Of a stretch of DNA of 64,000 nt, positions 43,335 through 52,027 are shown one piece after another. Location of the stretch: positions 1 through 64,000 of the forward strand of contig BIFP01000048.1 of NCBI GenBank assembly GCA_005402585.1, written 5' to 3'. The notes below the pieces were generated by a model that was not told the origin of the DNA, ran no database searches, and saw only the letters and a program-made list of their open reading frames with translations. Position 1 is the first letter of the stretch. The number at the start of each line of letters is the position of its first letter. The position numbers and the translations under genes are program-made. This DNA comes from Micromonosporaceae bacterium KJ-029. GTDB lineage: Bacteria > Actinomycetota > Actinomycetes > Mycobacteriales > Micromonosporaceae.

Positions 43335-44702
43335 TCAGAAGAGGGTCTGGGCGGCGGGCCTTTGCCGGACCACCGCAACGGTGTCGCGGTAGCGACCGAC
43401 CAGCGGCCGGACCAGCACGCCACCGGGTACGCGAAGGACGGCACCGAAGCGTTCCAGCAACGCGACCGCCTCGCTGCCCAGCCGCTGCGGGTCGGCGTGC
43501 CACTGGGCGCCGAACGCGGACCCGTAGCGCCGCAGGATCTCCCCCACAGCGTCGCGCAGGAAACTGTCGGTGACCAGCGGCAGCCGAGTCTCGCCCGGCA
43601 CCTGCTCCAGCTCGTCCGGCTCGGCGACGGTGGGCGTCGGCATCTCGTCGTCGAGCTGGACGAACGTGGCGGTCGGCAGGCCGGCGTCGACCTGGTCGAC
43701 GAGGGCGCGCTGCCGCGTGGCCTCGTCGGGTGCGGTGAGCCGCCGGACCCGACGACCGTCCGGGTCGAGGGCGCGCTCGGCCAGCTCGACGGCGAGCAGC
43801 ACGGCGGCCTGCGCCACCGACCCGGTACCGGGGAAGCGCTCCACGCTCAGGCCCACGGTGTCCACCAGCAGCACGCCCTCGGCCCGCCGTTCCAGCCGCA
43901 GCCCGGTCAGCCGGGTCAGGTCGGCGGCGAGGGCGGTACCGCGCAGATGGTTGGCGACCGCGGGATCGACGTCGCTCAGGTAGACGACCGGGGACTCCAC
44001 CACCGTCCGGCGGGCGATCTGGGCGCTGCGCCGGCGCTCGGCGTTGCCGCTGCTGGCCAGCGAGCGGTCGAGCAGCGCCTCCGCCGAGTCGACATGTTGC
44101 AACACCCGGACCGGGCGGAACAACGCGACGACCACGTCTCGTGCCACGTCGTACAGCGCCTCGCCGGCACCCGGATCGGTGGCCCAGGCGGACGTGGACC
44201 CGTCGGCCAGCCGGAGTGCGCCCCGCTCCTCCAGCCACCCGACCGCGTCCACGAAGGCCCGCCGGTCGGCGCCCCGATCCGGATCGAGGCCGAGCCCGCC
44301 GATCCGGCCCGCGTCGGCGGCCACCGAGTCCGCCAGCTCACTCAGCGTGATCTGGACGCCGGACCGGCCCAACACGGCCAGGCAGAGCGCGAGGTACGCG
44401 TACCGGCGGCGGTCGAACAGGCGGCCGGTGCGCGACCGGGCCGGGTGGGTGGGGTCCAACCGGTCCTTCGCCCGGACCAGCCGGGCCGTGCCGCCGTGCA
44501 GCTCCAGCCGGTAGCCGAACGCCTCGGACAGGTCACGGCGCAGCGTCGTCGCGAACCGCCGGACCCGGGGCAACGCCCGCTCGTCAGGCCAGCTAGCGGT
44601 GATCAGCGGATGGCGCAGCACCAGGCGGACGGCACGCTGATAGTCGGCGAGTTCCAGGTCGGTGATATCGGTGGCGAACCGGTACCGGACGAGTTCAGTC
44701 AT
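43335..44702 (-). CDS. jetB: Wadjet type III subunit JetB (DUF2398, TIGR02678)
   Basis: 455 residues opening MTELVRYRFATDITDLELA, with repeated winged-helix-like segments (LLRHPLITASWPDE, RRYAYLALCLAVLGRSG, VTDSFLRDAVGEILRRYG) and a FVDAVGWLEERGALRLADG helix-wing. DUF2398 proteins are the kite-like or MukE-like partners that bind the SMC heads. ATG 44702 overlaps the jetA stop (ATGA). Confidence 0.87.
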   Translation of the reverse strand: MTELVRYRFATDITDLELADYQRAVRLVLRHPLITASWPDERALPRVRRFATTLRRDLSEAFGYRLELHGGTARLVRAKDRLDPTHPARSRTGRLFDRRRYAYLALCLAVLGRSGVQITLSELADSVAADAGRIGGLGLDPDRGADRRAFVDAVGWLEERGALRLADGSTSAWATDPGAGEALYDVARDVVVALFRPVRVLQHVDSAEALLDRSLASSGNAERRRSAQIARRTVVESPVVYLSDVDPAVANHLRGTALAADLTRLTGLRLERRAEGVLLVDTVGLSVERFPGTGSVAQAAVLLAVELAERALDPDGRRVRRLTAPDEATRQRALVDQVDAGLPTATFVQLDDEMPTPTVAEPDELEQVPGETRLPLVTDSFLRDAVGEILRRYGSAFGAQWHADPQRLGSEAVALLERFGAVLRVPGGVLVRPLVGRYRDTVAVVRQRPAAQTLF

Positions 44703-46267
44703 ACCGCGACCAGTTCCCGGCGGTGAACGGCGGTGTGGGTCGCGGCGGCCACCGTCAGCGCGTACCCGTCGAGATGCAGCCGGCCGGCGGCGGTGCGTAC
44801 GGTGGTGAACCGGCCCGGCGTCGGCGTGAGGGTGAGCCGCACACCGTGCGCGGCCGCGGCGAGCGGCACCGCCCCGGCGGCACCGACCCGCGCGGCGAGG
44901 GCGAGGTCCAGCAACCGCAGCAGCACCTCGGTCTGCTCCGCGTCCAGCCGGTGCTCGTCCAGTTCCCCCTCGGCCAACGCGGCCGCCGCGTCGGCGAGCC
45001 GACGCTCGCGCGCCAACTGGTCGACGCGCAGCCGGTGCCGGCGCTCGTCGCCACGGTCGATCCGGGCCGGCCGGCCCCGCCCCTGCCCGGGCTCCCGGCC
45101 GCTCGCCACCAGGGAACGCGACAGCTCCACCGCCGGCGCCTCCCACCATGACAACCGGGTCGGGATCGCCTCCGGGTCGGCGTGGGTCACCGCGACGTGC
45201 CGGGGCGCTCCCAGGCCGAACACGGCGTCGAAGAGCGCGTCGGCGGCATCCTGCGACGGCACCCGGGTGAACCAGGCGGCGAGGTGACGCAGTTGCGACT
45301 CGCGGCTCACCCCACCGCGGCGGGCCTCGGTGACCCGCCGGAGCAGGGCCAGCACGTCGCCGATGGCGGCGACGGTGGCGTCGGCGAGCCGGTCGGCCTC
45401 GCTGACTTCCTCGGCACCCGGCGGCGCCAACCACGACCGCAGCCCCTGCCACCGGCGCCGCCAGTCCGCAAGCCGCTGCACCGAGGTGTGGAAGAGCCGC
45501 TCGTCCGCCTCGGCCGCCGCCTCGATCAGTCGGTCCAGGCCGGTCGCCTCCACCTCGTACACCGCCGCCCGCAGCCGCGGCGTGTACCGCTGCAACTCGT
45601 CGTGGAAGTCCCGCAGGTGGGCCAGCAGGGCGTCCTTGTGGGCGAGGAAAGCCTCCGGGCGTACGTCGTTGGTGCGGCTCAGGTCACCCAGCATGTGGTA
45701 GAACCGCGCGGCCCGCTCGGCGATGTCGGCCAGCGCCCGGTCGAGGCGGTTGAGTTTGCGGTATACCTCCTCGGCATCGCCGGCCTCGTTGGCGGCGGCG
45801 AGCGCGGCCAGGTCGGCGAGCAGGTCGGCGAAGACCAGGCGGGACAGCGTGCTGTCGTCCATCGTCGCGGTGAGGACCGCCTCCACCGCCCGGTGGGCCC
45901 GGTAGCCGGCCTCGGTGAACTGGTAGACCGAGTGCCGGTTCCGGTACTCGGCGAGAGTGTTCGCCCGGGTGCCGTCCTGACCCCGGTCGAGCACACCCCA
46001 CTCGACCAGCGCGTCGAGCAGCCGCGGCAGCTCCAGCTCGCCGGGATCGGGACAGTCCGGGTTCGCCTCGTGCAGCACGCCCAGCATCGCGGCGACGTCG
46101 GCGGTGTGCAGCATGACGTGGTAGCTGGAGCGCGCCGACTCGAAGGCGCGCAGCAGCCAGCGATAGACGAAACGGTTCTCCGCCGTGACGTAGCCAAACA
46201 GCCGCATCCGGTCGTCCAGCCCGAACTCGTCCAGCCCGAACGTGGGCCTCGACGGCTGCTCGGTCAT
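44699..46267 (-). CDS. jetA: Wadjet type III kleisin-like subunit JetA (DUF2397, TIGR02677)
   Basis: 522 residues, first gene of the operon. It is mostly helical, with DRMRLFGYVTAENRFVYRW at the start, LPRLLDALVEWGVLD as a winged helix and FYHMLGDLSRTNDVRPEAF in the middle. DUF2397 corresponds to the MukF/kleisin-like role. ATG 46267 is 6 bases after GGGAGG; the ATG one codon before is also possible. The operon promoter must lie in the 100 bases between here and the 61-bp repeat. Confidence 0.87.
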   Translation of the reverse strand: MTEQPSRPTFGLDEFGLDDRMRLFGYVTAENRFVYRWLLRAFESARSSYHVMLHTADVAAMLGVLHEANPDCPDPGELELPRLLDALVEWGVLDRGQDGTRANTLAEYRNRHSVYQFTEAGYRAHRAVEAVLTATMDDSTLSRLVFADLLADLAALAAANEAGDAEEVYRKLNRLDRALADIAERAARFYHMLGDLSRTNDVRPEAFLAHKDALLAHLRDFHDELQRYTPRLRAAVYEVEATGLDRLIEAAAEADERLFHTSVQRLADWRRRWQGLRSWLAPPGAEEVSEADRLADATVAAIGDVLALLRRVTEARRGGVSRESQLRHLAAWFTRVPSQDAADALFDAVFGLGAPRHVAVTHADPEAIPTRLSWWEAPAVELSRSLVASGREPGQGRGRPARIDRGDERRHRLRVDQLARERRLADAAAALAEGELDEHRLDAEQTEVLLRLLDLALAARVGAAGAVPLAAAAHGVRLTLTPTPGRFTTVRTAAGRLHLDGYALTVAAATHTAVHRRELVAV

Positions 46268-46373
46268 CATCGTCCTCCCGGCGGCGGTCCCTCCGGCGGC
46301 CCAGCCTACCGAGTCCGCCGGCCGCCGCCCCCGCCGCCCGCCGGTCGTGTCCGCGCGGCGTCGCGGCGAGCCT

Positions 46374-46434
46374 GCTCGATCCGGGATCGAGTGGCCTGGC
46401 AGGCCGAGCGAGGCCACTCGATCCCGGATCAAGC
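46374..46434. repeat. 61-bp inverted-repeat element, copy A
   Basis: Two 21-base inverted arms (46374-46394, 46414-46434; one mismatch) around a 19-base spacer. Each arm is itself nearly palindromic, with core CTCGATCCGGGATCGAG. Pairing extends three bases inward. It lies between the Wadjet promoter region and the end of the small gene at 46448, and matches copy B in length and layout. Confidence 0.75.
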
Positions 46435-46447
46435 GTGATCATCTACC

Positions 46448-46699
46448 TCATCGGCGCAGGCGGCGGGCGCAGGGGCCGTCGTGGTCGGTGTGGAGCAGGC
46501 AGCGCCGGCCGCCGGGCATCCGCAGGTCGCAGAAGACCCGATGGTGTACGCCCTGGGTGTCCTCGGCCGAGACGGTGGTCTCGCCGGGGTCGGCCCACGG
46601 CATGATCAGCGTCCAGCGGCCGATGACCCGGGCCAGGCGCTGCGCGGTGGGCAGGTCGCCGGCGACGACGGGCAGGTGGATGACGTACCGCCGGGTCAC
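46448..46699 (-). CDS. Small conserved protein of unknown function
   Basis: 83 residues opening VTRRYVIHLPVVAGDL, with an amphipathic helix TAQRLARVIGRW and a Cys/His-rich end (FCDLRMPGGRRCLLHTDHDGPC) that could bind a metal: three Cys and two His. GTG 46699 overlaps the stop of the DivIVA-like gene (GTGA). It is the second gene of that pair; no function is assigned. Confidence 0.65.
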   Translation of the reverse strand: MTRRYVIHLPVVAGDLPTAQRLARVIGRWTLIMPWADPGETTVSAEDTQGVHHRVFCDLRMPGGRRCLLHTDHDGPCARRLRR

Positions 46700-46980
46700 C
46701 GGTCGTAGCCCCGGGCCCGGGCCTGCGCGGACTGCCAGTCGCGCAGGGCGCCCTTGACCCGGGCGGTCTCCCGGCGGCTCTCGGCGAGCGCGTGCTGGAC
46801 GGCGGCCAGGTCGCCGGCGACCCGGTCGAGAAACGCGTACACCTCGTCGGGCGCCAGGCCGCGGCGTCCGAACCGAGCGCGGCGGAACCGGCGCCCGCGC
46901 ACCTGCCAGGGCAGCAGACCGGCGTACGCGGCGGAGCGGTAGGTCGCCCCGCCAGCCGGGACTCGTCGCTGGTTCGGCAT
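46696..46980 (-). CDS. DivIVA-domain small protein
   Basis: 94 residues. The DivIVA N-terminal motif is visible in the middle: FRRARFGRRGLAPDEVYAFLDRVAGDL, followed by a coiled-coil helix VQHALAESRRETARVKGALRDW. Full DivIVA/Wag31 is longer; this short form is common near XRE/DUF397 genes in Micromonosporaceae. It may bind curved membrane or only be a remnant of that fold. ATG 46980. Confidence 0.75.
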   Translation of the reverse strand: MPNQRRVPAGGATYRSAAYAGLLPWQVRGRRFRRARFGRRGLAPDEVYAFLDRVAGDLAAVQHALAESRRETARVKGALRDWQSAQARARGYDR

Positions 46981-47225
46981 GTCGCCTGCCTTTCCACGTC
47001 CTGGATGGAGTGGGTCCGCCCGCTCTGCTCCGGCCGGGCGGACCCACCCCGCCCTGCCACCGCAGCTCCACTCAGCGGTACGGCAACAGGGCTGCTCAAC
47101 AGGGGTGCGATCGGGGAAAGCGCGGCGGCCGTCCGGGGGGATCGTCCGGCCGCCGCGCTGTGGTCATCCTGCGACACTCCGGAGTGGAGCCGCAACGTTC
47201 CGGGCGGCAATTTCTCGCGTGTGCA

Positions 47226-47254
47226 TTGACTTTCTTTGCTGAACGGTTTAGGTG
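47226..47254 (+). promoter_or_regulatory. Promoter of the XRE-DUF397 pair
   Basis: TTGACT (47226-47231), a 17-base spacer and TAGGTG (47249-47254) form a sigma-70-like promoter about 50 bases before ATG 47306, in the 325-base divergent region next to the DivIVA-like gene. Confidence 0.55.
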
Positions 47255-47305
47255 TTACAGAGACGGGTGACGCAGTGTTGCGTACCGAAATCAGGGAGTG
47301 TGCGA

Positions 47306-48196
47306 ATGCCCGAAGACATCGGATCGACCGTGCCGCGCCGCCAACTCGGCCGACTGCTGCGCCAGTTCCGCAACGAGGCGGGGGTGACGCTGGACGCCGC
47401 CGCCGAGGCGCTGGAATACAGCCGACAGAAGATCTGGCGCCTCGAATGCGGCATGGGCTCGGTCCGGGTGCTCGACGTCAAGGCCATGTGCGAGCTGTAC
47501 GGGGTGTCGCCGGAGATGACCGAGGCGATGCGCGGGCTGGCCACCGAGACGAAATCGAAGGGCTGGTGGCACGCGTACGGCGACGCGGTACCGAACTGGT
47601 TCGAACTCTACGTCGGCCTGGAATCCGCCGCCGCCCGACTACGGCAGTACGAGGAGACGCTGATACCCGGCCTCCTGCAGACGCGGCAGTATGCCCTCGG
47701 CCTCGCGCGTCTCGACCAGCCGTCGATCGGCGAGGCGGACCGCGAGCGCTCGGTCGAAGTGCGTCTGCAACGGCAGGGACTACTGACCCGTCGGCTCCCG
47801 CAGCCACCCCGTCTCGAGGCCGTCCTGTCGGAGGCAGTGCTACGCCGCACGGTTGGGAGCCGCAAGGTGATGGCCGAACAGCTCACGCACCTGCTCTCGG
47901 CGGCCGAACTGCCGTGCGTCAGCATCCGGGTGCTGCCCTTCGCCGCCGGGGCTCACTCAGGCGCCGTCGCAGGCTCATTCGTGATTCTCGACTTTCCGGC
48001 GACCAATGGCGGCCGAACCGTGCCGGAGCCATCCGTGGCCTACAGTGAGTCGCTCACTGGGGCGCTCTACCTCGACAAGCCCGACGAGCTGGCGGCGTAC
48101 CAGGGCGTGTGGCGCAGCCTGGAGCGGCAGGCTCTTGATGAGGCACAATCGACAGACATGATCAAGAGGCTCATCGGGGAGATGCGGCATGACTGA
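47306..48196 (+). CDS. XRE family regulator with DUF5753 domain
   Basis: 296 residues: a helix-turn-helix (about 10-70: LGRLLRQFRNEAGVTLDAAA, YSRQKIWRLECG) and a C-terminal DUF5753 domain (about 105-290) with YEETLIPGLLQTRQYA, LPCVSIRVLPFAAGAH and the end VWRSLERQALD. These regulators nearly always sit beside DUF397 genes and relate to BldB/WhiJ-type developmental control in streptomycetes. ATG 47306 follows GGGAG. Overlaps the DUF397 gene by 8 bases. Confidence 0.92.
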   Translation: MPEDIGSTVPRRQLGRLLRQFRNEAGVTLDAAAEALEYSRQKIWRLECGMGSVRVLDVKAMCELYGVSPEMTEAMRGLATETKSKGWWHAYGDAVPNWFELYVGLESAAARLRQYEETLIPGLLQTRQYALGLARLDQPSIGEADRERSVEVRLQRQGLLTRRLPQPPRLEAVLSEAVLRRTVGSRKVMAEQLTHLLSAAELPCVSIRVLPFAAGAHSGAVAGSFVILDFPATNGGRTVPEPSVAYSESLTGALYLDKPDELAAYQGVWRSLERQALDEAQSTDMIKRLIGEMRHD

Positions 48197-48383
48197 CCTG
48201 ACCGGCGCCGTCTGGCGCAAGAGCACCCGCAGCGGCGGCAACGGCGGCAACTGCGTCGAGGTCGCCGACAACCTCCCCGGCCTCGTCGCCGTACGCGACT
48301 CCAAGGACCCGGCCGGTCCGACGCTCACCTTCTCCCCCACCGCCTGGGGCACCTTCGTCCGCGCGGCCCGCTCGGCCAGCTGA
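48189..48383 (+). CDS. DUF397 domain protein
   Basis: 64 residues, full-length for the family: WRKSTRSGGNGGNCVEVAD, VAVRDSKDP, LTFSPTAWGTFV. DUF397 proteins act with the adjacent XRE/DUF5753 regulator, possibly as an antitoxin-like or signal partner. The start overlaps the regulator gene by 8 bases, implying coupled translation. Confidence 0.93.
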   Translation: MTDLTGAVWRKSTRSGGNGGNCVEVADNLPGLVAVRDSKDPAGPTLTFSPTAWGTFVRAARSAS

Positions 48384-48469
48384 CCTCGCGCATAGCGAAC
48401 AGCGACCGCCGTATGCCCCTTCCGCTCGACCTTCTCGGCGCCCCGCCCCGCCGAGCCCGGCAAGGTCAC

Positions 48470-48530
48470 GCTCGATCCCGGATCGAGTGGGCTCAGACGC
48501 GAATGGAAGCCACTCGATCCGGGATCGAGC
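48470..48530. repeat. 61-bp inverted-repeat element, copy B
   Basis: Two perfectly inverted 21-base arms (48470-48490, 48510-48530) around a 19-base spacer. The core of each arm is CTCGATCCSGGATCGAG, as in copy A. It lies 87 bases after the DUF397 stop. The remaining bases up to 48608 show nothing else. Confidence 0.75.
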
Positions 48531-48608
48531 ACTCTCTTGGTGGCCCCGGCGGCGGGGTGTCTGGGATCCCGGCGGCGGGCGCTGAGGAACGACCGGTCCG
48601 GAGGAGGC

Positions 48609-49583
48609 TCAAGCTTTGCGGCTTTCCCGTGCGCGGTGTTGGGTGCGGTAGGTCCGAGGTGAGATGCCCAGCTCCCGGTGGAACATCTGCCGGAGGTTGG
48701 TGGCCGAGCCGATGCCGGTACGCTCGGCGATTCTCTCCATCGATTCGTCGCTGACCTCGAGCAGCCGCTGCGCGGCGAGTACCCGTTCCCGGGTGAGCCA
48801 TCGGTGCGGGCTCATCCCGGTGAGCCGGTGGAAGTGGCGGGCCAGGGTGCGGGGGCTCATGTGTACACGGGCGCCGAGCGAACTCAGTGAGCACCGCTGG
48901 TCCAGATGCTGTCGCATCCAGTCCAGCAACTCCGGCAGCGGGTCGTCGGGCTCCTGGCCGAGCGGCACGTCGACGAACTGGGCCTGTCCCCCGGCGCGGT
49001 AGCCGGCGAGAACCAGCCGGCGGGCGAGCGCGGCGGCGGCGTCGGCGCCGAAGTCGGCCCGTACGACGTGCAGCGCGAGGTCGATGCCGGCCGACATGCC
49101 GGCCGCGGTAAGGATGCCACGGTCGTCGATGAACAGCGCGCGTGGGTCCACGGAGGCGGCCGGAAAAAGCTCTGCCAACAGCGGAGCCATCGCCCAGTGT
49201 GTCGTCGCCCGGCGGTGGTCGAGCAGGCCGGCGTGGCCGAGGATGAAGGCACCGGTACAGATCGACATGATCCGCGCCCCACGGCGGTGTGCGCGCCGTA
49301 ACGCCGTCAGCAACGGCCGGGGCGGAACCTCGTGCTCTTTCGTCCAGCCGGGCACGATCAGCAGGTCGGCGGATTCCGCCTCGTCGAGACCGTACGGCGC
49401 GTGGACGGTAACCATGCCGTCGAGTTGGACAGAACCCGGCGTGGGGGCGCAGGTTCTGGTGCGATACCAGGAGCCGAACCGCGCGGAGTAGTCCACGCCG
49501 AAGATCTCGTAGACGGTCACGTAGTCGAAGCTGCCCGCGCCGGTGTAGGCCAACATGGCCACGTCGGGCCCGTCGCGCTGCAT
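48609..49583 (-). CDS. GlxA/FtrA-type AraC-family regulator
   Basis: 324 residues: a DJ-1/PfpI-like domain (about 5-180) with SICTGAFILGHAGLLD carrying the Cys elbow, and a C-terminal AraC double helix-turn-helix (about 225-320: LSSLGARVHMSPRTLARHF, ERIAERTGIGSATNLRQMFH). Family members sense small metabolites through the DJ-1-like part. ATG 49583 follows GGAGG. It is divergent from the metallo-beta-lactamase-fold gene and may control it. Confidence 0.9.
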   Translation of the reverse strand: MQRDGPDVAMLAYTGAGSFDYVTVYEIFGVDYSARFGSWYRTRTCAPTPGSVQLDGMVTVHAPYGLDEAESADLLIVPGWTKEHEVPPRPLLTALRRAHRRGARIMSICTGAFILGHAGLLDHRRATTHWAMAPLLAELFPAASVDPRALFIDDRGILTAAGMSAGIDLALHVVRADFGADAAAALARRLVLAGYRAGGQAQFVDVPLGQEPDDPLPELLDWMRQHLDQRCSLSSLGARVHMSPRTLARHFHRLTGMSPHRWLTRERVLAAQRLLEVSDESMERIAERTGIGSATNLRQMFHRELGISPRTYRTQHRARESRKA

Positions 49584-49852
49584 CACGAACCTCCTGCACC
49601 GCACCCGGCAAGAGCCGATCCGGGGCCGACCATGCGGGAGCGGCCTCGCGGGACGCGTGGTGTCGCGGGAGAAATGGTAGAGCAGCCCAGTGGCGCGGGA
49701 ACCGACGCGGTCCGGTCACGTCTCGACAGGATCAGGTCAGCTGCCCTCCGGCGGCGCCCGCGCTGGTCGGTCACGGTCCTAGCGTGAGTTCGGGCTGGTC
49801 AACGAAGGCGGGCCCGGCACGTCAAGGCACTACGCGATGGAGGGCGGTTGCC

Positions 49853-50797
49853 GTGAGTGGTACAGCTGGCACGTTTGGACGAAGGACGTTTCTGCTCACC
49901 GCCTCGGCGGTGGGGGTCGCCGGTGCCGTAGGTGTCGCGGAGGGGGCCGGCGCCACCACGCCGCGGCGGTGGACGCCGGGCTCACGCTCGGTCGGCGCGT
50001 ACGTGGTGACGCCGCTGCTCGACGCCGCAGGGCCGTTCTTCCTCGACCGGCAGGCCGCCTTCCCCGACGCGACGCCGGCCGACTGGGCCCGCGCCCGCCG
50101 CCTCGACCCGGACGCGTTCGGTCCCGGACAGAGCTGGCACCTCGACTTCCGCTGCTTCCTGGTACGCGGACCGCGTGATCGGCTGATGCTGGTCGACACC
50201 GGCGTGGGGCCGGACGGCAGTCCCGCCGAGGCATGGGCGCCGACCCCGGGCCGGCTGCCCACCGCACTCGAACGCGCCGGCATCGATCCGGGCGATGTCG
50301 ACACGGTGGTGCTGACCCACCTGCACGAGGATCACTACGGCTGGTCGGTCGGCCCGGACGGGACGCCGATGTTCCCCAACGCCCGCTATGTCATCCAGCG
50401 GCGGGAAACAGCGGCGCTCGCGGCGGGCGACTCGGCCATGGGCTACGTCGTCGACCCGCTGCGCGCGGCCGGACAACTGGACGAGGTGGACGGCGTCACG
50501 CGCCTCGCCACCGGGCCGGGACGATGGGGCGGCTCGATCCGCGTCGTACCCACGCCCGGCCACAGCCCGGGGCACCAGTCCGTCGTCGTCGACGACCGCA
50601 CCACGCAGGTCATCGTCACCGGTGACGTGCTGGTACACGCGGTCCAGTTGGTCAACCCCGAGGTGAGCTACCGGTTCGAGGCAGACCCCGAGGTGGCCCG
50701 TCAAACTCGGCGACGACTCCTCGACGAGGCCCGTGGCCGGCGAACGGTCCTGGCCACCGCCCATCTCAACCGGCCCTGGGTGGAACCTCCTCGATGA
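49853..50797 (+). CDS. Exported metallo-beta-lactamase-fold hydrolase
   Basis: 314 residues. The N-terminus has a Tat-type signal (FGRRTFLLTASAVGVAG). The MBL zinc motif is HLHEDH (His156, His158, Asp160, His161), followed by PTPGHSPGH, TGDVL and a late ATAHLNRPW. Lactonases, glyoxalase II-like enzymes and quorum-quenching AHL lactonases share this layout, so the substrate is open. GTG 49853 has GGAGGG upstream. It lies opposite the GlxA-type regulator. Confidence 0.85.
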   Translation: MSGTAGTFGRRTFLLTASAVGVAGAVGVAEGAGATTPRRWTPGSRSVGAYVVTPLLDAAGPFFLDRQAAFPDATPADWARARRLDPDAFGPGQSWHLDFRCFLVRGPRDRLMLVDTGVGPDGSPAEAWAPTPGRLPTALERAGIDPGDVDTVVLTHLHEDHYGWSVGPDGTPMFPNARYVIQRRETAALAAGDSAMGYVVDPLRAAGQLDEVDGVTRLATGPGRWGGSIRVVPTPGHSPGHQSVVVDDRTTQVIVTGDVLVHAVQLVNPEVSYRFEADPEVARQTRRRLLDEARGRRTVLATAHLNRPWVEPPR

Positions 50798-50872
50798 TGT
50801 AGGCACGCAGGTCGTGGATCGAGCGCTGGTCATCGCGCCCGGCCAGGATCTGGTCGTGCCTGCATGCCTTTC

Positions 50873-52027
50873 TCATGATCTGGCGACGTTCGTGGCGACC
50901 CGCCGCCGAATCTCCTTCAGCGTGGCGATCTCACCGGTCATCGCATCCTCGGCCGACCAAAAGTCAAGCCCGTCGGTCGCTTTGCGTGTCGGCGAGATAC
51001 CCGTCCCGTGCACCTCGATCTTGACCGCTTCACCGGCCGCCGACGGCGACTTCAGGACCTGGTCGCGATAGCGGATGCGGCCGTCGGGAAGCAGTTCGGC
51101 GACGTACTGCTCGCCTCGATAACGAGCATAGAGCCGGGTGCCGGAACGGAGGCGACCTGCCCGGATCAAGTCGATCACCTTGATAGCTCGTTCAGCGTCG
51201 GACACCTGCCGCTTTTGGCTTCGAGGCGCGGCGGAAGACATCACTCTCGGGAGAGCCGGGGGCTGGGACGGGATTGGCTGGTCAGCCGACCTGGGCGAGG
51301 CCGGCGTTCTGGTACCCGGAGAAATGCCGGTAGTGGTAGACCGGAGCGATCCAGTCGAGGATGGGAAGTCGAAGGCCGCGCGAGCCCGGATCAGGCTCGA
51401 CCGGATTTCGTCCCGCGTCAGCCGGGGCAGCCGCCGATCGAGGAGGGCAACCAGCTCGGACACCGGCTCACCATCACCAAAGAGCTCGATCAGTTCGGCG
51501 TGGACCTGTCGGTCGACGAAGTGGCCCTTCCACAGTTCCTCGATCCTGTTCTCGCGCATGTTGTCCTTGCCGAGCAGAAACAGCACCTCCGTAGCCGCCT
51601 CGATGTCGTCCTCGAGGCGGACCGCCTGGAACAGTTTGTGTTCGATCGGCACGGGTGCATGGGCGTTGTAGATCCGCCACTCGGCGCCGTCCGTCAGCGC
51701 CACCCACTCCACCCCAGCGGCGGTCGCGTAGCTGATAGTCTGGTTTGCCCAGCGTGGGTCATCCAGGTTCTCCCCCAGACCCTTCGCCTCGATGAAAAGC
51801 CGCGGGGTCCGGAGAAGCAGTAATGCGTAGTCGACAGGGTTATCTGTTCCTCGGCGCCGGTACTCACGATGCACCTCATCCGGATCGAAGAGATCCCAAC
51901 CGAGCGCTCCGATGACGGGCTCAATCAGGCCCGCCTTGGTGTTCTGCTCACCGATACGGGAATGCTGTCTCCGAAGCCGGGAAAGTCGTTCGAAGCACTG
52001 CTTGAGCGCATCTTGTAGGTCGATCAT
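50873..52027 (-). CDS. HSDR_N nuclease-domain protein with C-terminal RAMA domain
   Basis: 384 residues. The N-terminal part (about 1-160) is like the type I restriction HsdR_N domain with a PD-(D/E)xK-type site: Asp66, then Glu80 and Lys82 in FIEAKG. A Ser/Pro-rich linker (about 220-270) leads to a C-terminal RAMA domain (about 285-370: VIDLIRAGRLRSGTRLYAR, GRIRYRDQVLKSPSAAG), a fold thought to recognise modified DNA. There is no helicase. ATG 52027 overlaps the kinase stop (ATGA). It ends an operon that begins with hsdM, so a modification-sensing nuclease role is a fair inference. Confidence 0.78.
   Translation of the reverse strand: MIDLQDALKQCFERLSRLRRQHSRIGEQNTKAGLIEPVIGALGWDLFDPDEVHREYRRRGTDNPVDYALLLLRTPRLFIEAKGLGENLDDPRWANQTISYATAAGVEWVALTDGAEWRIYNAHAPVPIEHKLFQAVRLEDDIEAATEVLFLLGKDNMRENRIEELWKGHFVDRQVHAELIELFGDGEPVSELVALLDRRLPRLTRDEIRSSLIRARAAFDFPSSTGSLRSTTTGISPGTRTPASPRSADQPIPSQPPALPRVMSSAAPRSQKRQVSDAERAIKVIDLIRAGRLRSGTRLYARYRGEQYVAELLPDGRIRYRDQVLKSPSAAGEAVKIEVHGTGISPTRKATDGLDFWSAEDAMTGEIATLKEIRRRVATNVARS

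Noticed and set aside
38931..44726. Very long open frame (about 1930 codons) on the + strand opposite jetD, jetC and jetB
   Set aside because: It is the GC-rich antisense shadow of the Wadjet genes: no domain, biased Arg/Gly/Val/Gln composition, no start signal, and the opposite strand encodes known motifs.
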